From the NCBI RefSeq assembly GCF_016862115.1, contig NZ_BOMI01000064.1:29978-93977 (forward strand): a stretch of 64,000 bases of DNA, in the 5' to 3' direction. The notes below the pieces were generated by a model. That model was not told the origin of the DNA. It was given only the letters and a program-made list of their open reading frames with translations, and searched no databases. The DNA is from Paractinoplanes deccanensis. GTDB taxonomy: Bacteria > Actinomycetota > Actinomycetes > Mycobacteriales > Micromonosporaceae. A program made the position numbers and the translations under genes. This document shows positions 59,862 through 64,000 of the stretch, in pieces. Position 1 is the stretch's first letter; each line of letters opens with the position of its first letter.

Positions 59862-60872
59862 TCACGGCAGCAGCAGGTGGACGTCGCCGAACTCGTGCCA
59901 CCGGTAGCGTCCCCGCAACGCCGCGTCGTAGGCGGCGCGCAACGCCGGCAGGCCGGTCACCGCCGACAGCATCCGCAGGTGTGACGCCCGCGGCTCGTGC
60001 AGCCCGGTGAGCAGCCCGTCGACCGACCGCACCGGCCGCTCCGGCCCGATGACCAGGTCGGTCCAGCCCGACTGCGGCCCGTCCAGCGCGGACTCCAGCG
60101 CCCGCACCACCGTCGTGCCCACCGCGACGACCCGCCCACCGGCCGCCCGCACGTGTCCGATCAGGCCGGTGGTCGTGCCCGGCACCGAATACCACTCCGG
60201 GTAGGGCGGCTCGTCCACCTCGGCCGACGCCACCCCGGTGTGCAGCGTGATCGGCGCGACGAGGACTCCCCGTCCGGCCAGCGCGGCCAGCACCGACCCC
60301 GTCAGCGGCCGCCCCGCGCTCGGCATCTCGGCGCTGCCCGGCTCGGTCGCGTAGGCGTTTTGATAGGTCGACAGCGGCCAGTCGCGGTCGGTGTAGTCAT
60401 ACCTGATCGGCCTCCCGTGCCGGGCCAGGTAGTCGACCCGCGTCCCCGCCACTCGGGCCTCGGCGATCCAAAGCCTTGAGGTGTACGGGCGAAGCAGCGT
60501 CAGCGTACCGCCCGGCACCCGCAGCCGCAGCCCCGTTCGCGCCGGCCCCGAGCCCGGCGCGAACGGGGCCGTGGTCCCACCGGCCGGCCGCCGCAACTCC
60601 ACCAGCCAGCTGCCGTCGGCGTGCTCGGTGGACACGTGCACGACCAGCCCGTCGTCCGTGTCGACCGCGGCGGGCACGGTCGCCGAGTTGTTCACCACGA
60701 GCAGGTCCCCGGCCGTCAGGATCCACGGCAGCTCGGGAAACCGGTGGTGGCTGACCTCGTCGCCGCGGCTGACGAGCAGGCGCACGTCCTCGCGCCCCCT
60801 CCCCCGCGCCTCGGCCGGCTCCCGGGCCGCCAGGTCGGCGGGCAGCTCGAAGTCGACGGTCGCCGCGCTCAT
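59862..60872 (-). CDS. QueA-like S-adenosylmethionine:tRNA ribosyltransferase-isomerase family protein
   Basis: A 336-residue QueA-family protein. Visible family text: FELPADLAAREPAEARG...REDVRLLV, LLVVNNSATVPAAV, YQNAYATEPGSAEMPSAGRPLT and GTTVVRALES. QueA makes epoxyqueuosine in tRNA. The start overlaps the SDR stop (ATGA). Many actinobacteria lack the rest of the queuosine pathway, so this paralogue may modify a different substrate. The family match is clear; the specific reaction is not. Confidence 0.85.
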   Translation of the reverse strand: MSAATVDFELPADLAAREPAEARGRGREDVRLLVSRGDEVSHHRFPELPWILTAGDLLVVNNSATVPAAVDTDDGLVVHVSTEHADGSWLVELRRPAGGTTAPFAPGSGPARTGLRLRVPGGTLTLLRPYTSRLWIAEARVAGTRVDYLARHGRPIRYDYTDRDWPLSTYQNAYATEPGSAEMPSAGRPLTGSVLAALAGRGVLVAPITLHTGVASAEVDEPPYPEWYSVPGTTTGLIGHVRAAGGRVVAVGTTVVRALESALDGPQSGWTDLVIGPERPVRSVDGLLTGLHEPRASHLRMLSAVTGLPALRAAYDAALRGRYRWHEFGDVHLLLP

Positions 60873-61597
60873 CGCGCCACCGCTTCGACCGCCGGCAGCT
60901 CCGCCGCGACGTACCTGCCGGACGCCGGACGCGACCGCAGCAGCCCCAGCAGGTGCGGCACGACCGTCTCGGGCGGCGGCAGGTGCGTGATGTCCTCGCC
61001 GGGCGCGGCCTGCTGGTAGAGCCGGGTCCGCATCTCGCCGGGGTCGACGCTCCACACCCGTACGCCCGGCTCCTCGATCGCCAGCACCCGGCCCGCGTGA
61101 TCGAGGGCCGCCTTGGCGGCCCCATAGCCACCCCAGCCCGGGTACGCCTCGACGGCGGCGTCCGAGCTCACGTTGAGGACCGCGCCACCCGACGGCGAAC
61201 GGCGCAGCTGGGGCAGCAGCAGCTGGGTCAGGGCGAGCGGCGCGAGGGCGTTCACCTCGAACGTCTCCAGCAGCGCCGGCAGCGGGAAGGTGGCGAGCGC
61301 CGGAAGCGGGCTGCCGCCGAGCACGGAGGCGTTGTTGACGAGCAGGTCCGCCCCGCCGAGCCGGTCCGCTGCGGCGGCCAGGACGGCGCGGTGGTCGTCG
61401 TCCACCACGTCGCCCGGGATCGCGACGACGGTGGTCAGCCGCCCGAGCTCGGCGGCCGCCGCGTCCAGATCCGCCGCGGTGCGAGCGTCCAGGACGAGCC
61501 GCCAACCCGCCTGGGCCAGCCCGTGCGCGAGGGCGGCGCCGAGTCCGCGGGAAGCGCCGGTGATGACGGCGACCGGTGTCGTGTTGTCGTTGGTCAT
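60869..61597 (-). CDS. Short-chain dehydrogenase
   Basis: A 242-residue classical SDR: VITGASRGLGAALAHGLAQ near residue 11, NNAS near 88, Ser in LNVSSDAAVE, Tyr-x3-Lys in YGAAKAALDH. The 60-residue C-terminus is unusual (PGEDITHLPPPETVVPHLL). It overlaps the QueA-like gene and forms an operon with it. The substrate is unknown. Confidence 0.85.
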   Translation of the reverse strand: MTNDNTTPVAVITGASRGLGAALAHGLAQAGWRLVLDARTAADLDAAAAELGRLTTVVAIPGDVVDDDHRAVLAAAADRLGGADLLVNNASVLGGSPLPALATFPLPALLETFEVNALAPLALTQLLLPQLRRSPSGGAVLNVSSDAAVEAYPGWGGYGAAKAALDHAGRVLAIEEPGVRVWSVDPGEMRTRLYQQAAPGEDITHLPPPETVVPHLLGLLRSRPASGRYVAAELPAVEAVAR

Positions 61598-61721
61598 GCC
61601 GTCGACCTTCCCGCCGCGCGGGCACCCGCCGAATCGGGCGCGGGGCGGCTTCCGGCCGGGACCTTGGTCCTAGGACCATCGGCGCACGATTTCGGCCCGG
61701 CCTCGCGGCTATGGTGGGCGC

Positions 61722-62849
61722 GTGGACGAGCTGAGCACGGCGAGGCGGCTCTCGGCGGCGGTGCTGGCCGTGAGCAACCAGCTCAGCGTGCCCGAGGTGT
61801 TGCAGACCATCGTGGACACCGCCCGCGAGCTGGCCGGCGCGCAGTACGCGGCGCTCGGCGTCCCCGACGACGCCGGCTCGTTCGCCCAGTTCGTGGTCTC
61901 CGGCGTCAGCGACGAGGTGCAGGCCGCGATCGGCCCGCTCCCCCGCCAGCACGGTTTCCTGGCGGTGATGCTGCGTGACCCGGCCCCGCAGCGGGTGCCG
62001 GACATCCGCGCCGACCCGCGCTTCCACTGGTGGCCGGCCGCCCACCCGGTCCTCAAGGCTTTCCTGGGCGTCCCCATCATCACCGGCGACGAGATCCTGG
62101 GCGCCGTCTACCTGGCGAACAAGCCGGGCGGCTTCACCGGCGCCGACGAGGAACTGGTCGGCGTCCTGGCCGCCCACGCCGCGATAGCCCTGACGAACGC
62201 CCGTCTGCACGCGCGCAACCGCGAGCTGACCATCGCCGAGGAACGCGCCCGCATAGCCCACGACCTGCACGACGCGGTGGCGCAGCGCCTCTTCGGCCTG
62301 CGCCTGACCGCCCAGGCCGCCGACGTGCTGCTGGACCGCGACCCCACGGCCGCCCGCGCCCACCTGGCCGAGGTGACCACGCTGGCCAGGGAGGCGGCCG
62401 AGGAGCTGCGCGCCGCCGTCCAGGAGCTGCGCCCCGCCGACCTGACCACCGACGGCCTCCCGTCGGTGTTGCGCAAACAGGTGAGCATCCTCGACCGCGC
62501 CTACGGCGGCTCCCCCCACCTGACCTACAGCGACAACGACCCACCCGAGCTGCCGATGGCCGCCCGCACGGTCGTCTTCCGGGTAGCCCAGGAGGCCCTG
62601 CACAACGCGGTCCGCCACGCCAAGGCCACCGAGGTCCGCGTCACCCTGCAAGCCACAACCACGTCATCGGTACGCCTGGAGGTGGCCGACGACGGCCGCG
62701 GCTTCGACGTGGAGCCCACCCTCCGAGCCGGCCGGAGCCTGGGCCTGCGCTCCATGCGAGAACGAGCCTGCGCCGTCCGGGCCACCCTGAAGGTCACCTC
62801 CACCCCCGGCCAGGGCACAACGGTGACCTTGGAGGTCCCCCATGCCTGA
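61722..62849 (+). CDS. GAF-domain sensor histidine kinase (NarL type)
   Basis: A 375-residue soluble kinase. The N-terminal GAF domain (residues 10-165, ELAGAQYAALGVPDDAG...FLGVPIITGDEILGAVYLAN) is like DevS/DosT sensors; HisKA_3 has the phospho-His in ARIAHDLHDAVAQRLFGL, and the HATPase has VAQEALHNAVRHAKA and DDGRGF. It starts at GTG 61722. No membrane helix is seen, so it senses a cytoplasmic ligand, gas or redox state. Confidence 0.9.
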   Translation: MDELSTARRLSAAVLAVSNQLSVPEVLQTIVDTARELAGAQYAALGVPDDAGSFAQFVVSGVSDEVQAAIGPLPRQHGFLAVMLRDPAPQRVPDIRADPRFHWWPAAHPVLKAFLGVPIITGDEILGAVYLANKPGGFTGADEELVGVLAAHAAIALTNARLHARNRELTIAEERARIAHDLHDAVAQRLFGLRLTAQAADVLLDRDPTAARAHLAEVTTLAREAAEELRAAVQELRPADLTTDGLPSVLRKQVSILDRAYGGSPHLTYSDNDPPELPMAARTVVFRVAQEALHNAVRHAKATEVRVTLQATTTSSVRLEVADDGRGFDVEPTLRAGRSLGLRSMRERACAVRATLKVTSTPGQGTTVTLEVPHA

Positions 62850-62916
62850 CGTCTCCCTTCCGCACGCGCCCGCCCAACCCGCCGGCACCCCAGGACCGGA
62901 GGCGCGGCATGCCTGA
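62842..62916 (+). CDS. Possible 24-residue bridging ORF between kinase and regulator genes
   Basis: ATGCCTGA overlaps the end of the kinase gene and opens a 24-codon frame (MPDVSLPHAPAQPAGTPGPE...) that ends in CATGCCTGA, which in turn contains the response-regulator ATG. The duplicated CATGCCTGAC (62841-62850 and 62908-62917) makes this either a coupling leader or the result of a small duplication. No direct evidence for translation. Confidence 0.25.
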   Translation: MPDVSLPHAPAQPAGTPGPEARHA

Positions 62917-63541
62917 CATCAAGGTGCTGATCGTCGACGACCACCCCGCCGTCCGCCGGGGCCTGCGAACCTTCCTCGAACTGGCCGGCGACCTGGAGGT
63001 CGTGGGCGAAGCGGCCGACGGCCCCACCGCCCTCGAGATGACCGCCGAGCTGACCCCCGACGTGATCCTGCTCGACATGGTCCTGCCCGGCATGGACGGC
63101 GTCGAGGTCCTCCGCGAACTACGCCGCCGGGACCTCCCCGCCCGCGCCTTGGTGGTCACCAGCTTCACCGATCGAGCCCGCCTCCTCCCCGCCGTCCGAG
63201 CCGGCGCCCGCGGCTACCTCTCGAAGGACGTCGACCCCCACGCCCTGGTGGCCGCCGTCCGCTCGGTAGCCGCCGGCCACCTCCTCCTGGAACCCGAGGT
63301 GGCCACCGCCCTGCTGGGTGCCCCACCCGAGGAGCCACCCCTGACCGCCCGGGAACGCGACGTCCTGGCCCTGCTCGCCGAGGGCCGCTCGAACCGCGAG
63401 ATAGCCCGAGCCCTGGTAGTGGCCGAAAAGACCGTCAAGACCCACGTCTCCAGCATCCTGCTCAAACTGGGCCTGTCCGACCGGACCCAGGCAGCCCTGC
63501 ACGCCGTCCGCACCGGCCTGGCCCCCGACAACCGCACCTGA
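62909..63541 (+). CDS. NarL-family response regulator
   Basis: A 210-residue regulator with a receiver (VLIVDDHPAVRRGL, phospho-Asp in VILLDMVLPGMDG, Lys in YLSKDVDPHAL) and a LuxR-type HTH (LTARERDVLALLAEGRSNRE, KTVKTHVSSILLKLGL). GGAGG precedes ATG 62909. It is the partner of the GAF kinase 59 bp upstream. Confidence 0.92.
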   Translation: MPDIKVLIVDDHPAVRRGLRTFLELAGDLEVVGEAADGPTALEMTAELTPDVILLDMVLPGMDGVEVLRELRRRDLPARALVVTSFTDRARLLPAVRAGARGYLSKDVDPHALVAAVRSVAAGHLLLEPEVATALLGAPPEEPPLTARERDVLALLAEGRSNREIARALVVAEKTVKTHVSSILLKLGLSDRTQAALHAVRTGLAPDNRT

Positions 63542-64000
63542 CCCCGCCATCCACACCGAGGCCATCCCCAGAACGAGTTATCCACAGCCCCGACCCACGA
63601 ACGCCCCTCCCCTGCGATACTGATTCTCGCGACGGCATTTCCACACCGAGAGTCGGAGGTAGCACAGGAACCAGTTCGATCCCACCCCCGAAAGGGCGAT
63701 CCAGGCCGATTTTACGAGGCCCTTGACACTGACCCTCAAGGCCGAATGCCGCTTTCCAGCCAACGCCGCACCAACCAAATCTCAGCAATGCGGCAGACAC
63801 CGAATGCGCAATTCCGCCCCGAAGCGGATACCCCGCCGAGCCAACGGCCCGTCGGCGCGAGGCCGGACACTCTTCCACCACCACTTCCGTGGCCGCCGCC
63901 CGCTCGGCCGCCACTCCGTGAGCCGCCTCATCCTCGACCGCCGCCAGCCCGACGCTGAGCCCGTCGGCCCCCGCTTCCTCGACCACCACCTCCGCGATCG
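63542..64000. other. Right-end stretch without a supported complete gene
   Basis: It contains one perfect DnaA 9-mer TTATCCACA at 63578-63586. A minus-strand frame entering from the right edge reads IAEVVVEEAGADGLSVGLAA and continues low-complexity; it may be the end of a gene outside the window but cannot be supported. Nothing else is clear. Confidence 0.3.

Noticed and set aside
59862..62651. 929-residue frame linking the QueA-like gene to upstream sequence
   Set aside because: The upstream part is an out-of-frame shadow of the SDR and kinase genes; the QueA-like gene starts at 60872.
63578..63586. Replication origin
   Set aside because: Only one perfect DnaA box and no dnaA/dnaN or rnpA-rpmH context.
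63462..63989. Minus-strand 175-residue frame at the right edge
   Set aside because: It overlaps the regulator gene end and is low complexity; perhaps the end of a gene outside the window, but not supportable.

Overview
The window is very GC-rich DNA with GTG/ATG starts, many leaderless-looking or 4-bp-overlapping genes, a SARP/AfsR regulator, DUF4383/DUF3040/DUF2795 small proteins, DivIVA/Wag31, LytR-CpsA-Psr, LLM flavoproteins and PaaX/ROK/CsoR regulators. This gene set points to an actinobacterium, most likely of the Micromonosporaceae (Actinoplanes-like). The genus assignment is inference from gene content and style, not from a database search.

Layout. 1-7.4 kb: the 3' part of an NB-ARC regulator, then a sugar locus in which a divergent, internally duplicated ROK regulator faces an MFS transporter and a GH3 glycosidase. 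7.5-7.7 kb: two unusual tRNA genes. 7.9-10.8 kb: an SDR, MaoC and acyl-CoA ligase operon. 10.8-11.1 kb: a regularly spaced TCCACA array. 11.3-17.5 kb: a branched-chain-type ABC transporter operon (binding protein, two ATPases, two permeases) ending in a secreted alpha/beta hydrolase and faced by a divergent PaaX regulator. 18.5-27 kb: a membrane protein, a PAS-PP2C-HATPase-STAS signalling protein, and a MoxR/DUF58/VWA/two-component operon. 27-31.4 kb: a MerR regulator with a small Cys-pair protein, YnfA, an APH-like kinase, a striking 8-copy array of LexA-box-like palindromes, an NAD(P)-binding protein and a tandem GNAT. 31.4-36.8 kb: small stress-type proteins and a DUF4956/VTC/carbohydrate-binding-domain operon.

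36.9-41.5 kb is the accessory part. It holds a frameshifted tyrosine recombinase relic, a low-GC DUF4062-type gene (possible TIR-like immune effector), a DUF7674-like gene, and gene debris including a cREC-like fragment. 41.5-47.4 kb carries an Excalibur protein, a secreted GH5 mannanase-type enzyme with CBM2, an AI-2E family permease and a large BTAD/NB-ARC regulator. 47.6-50.2 kb is a sulfide/persulfide detoxification cluster (TauE/SafE, metallo-beta-lactamase-rhodanese, CstR-like repressor) with two perfect CsoR-family operators. 50.3-64 kb holds a DrrAB-type exporter, a Tat amine oxidase, YjbR, DivIVA, trypsin, LCP, LLM oxidoreductase, metallo-beta-lactamase and NitT/TauT-type lipoproteins, an SDR + QueA-like pair and a GAF histidine kinase/NarL regulator pair.

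The strongest candidates for something undescribed are the GAAC-GAAC-GTTC palindrome array (29.1-29.5 kb), the class I tRNA with a CAG anticodon, the fused double ROK regulator with a relic promoter in its linker, and the small low-GC island with the DUF4062 protein.
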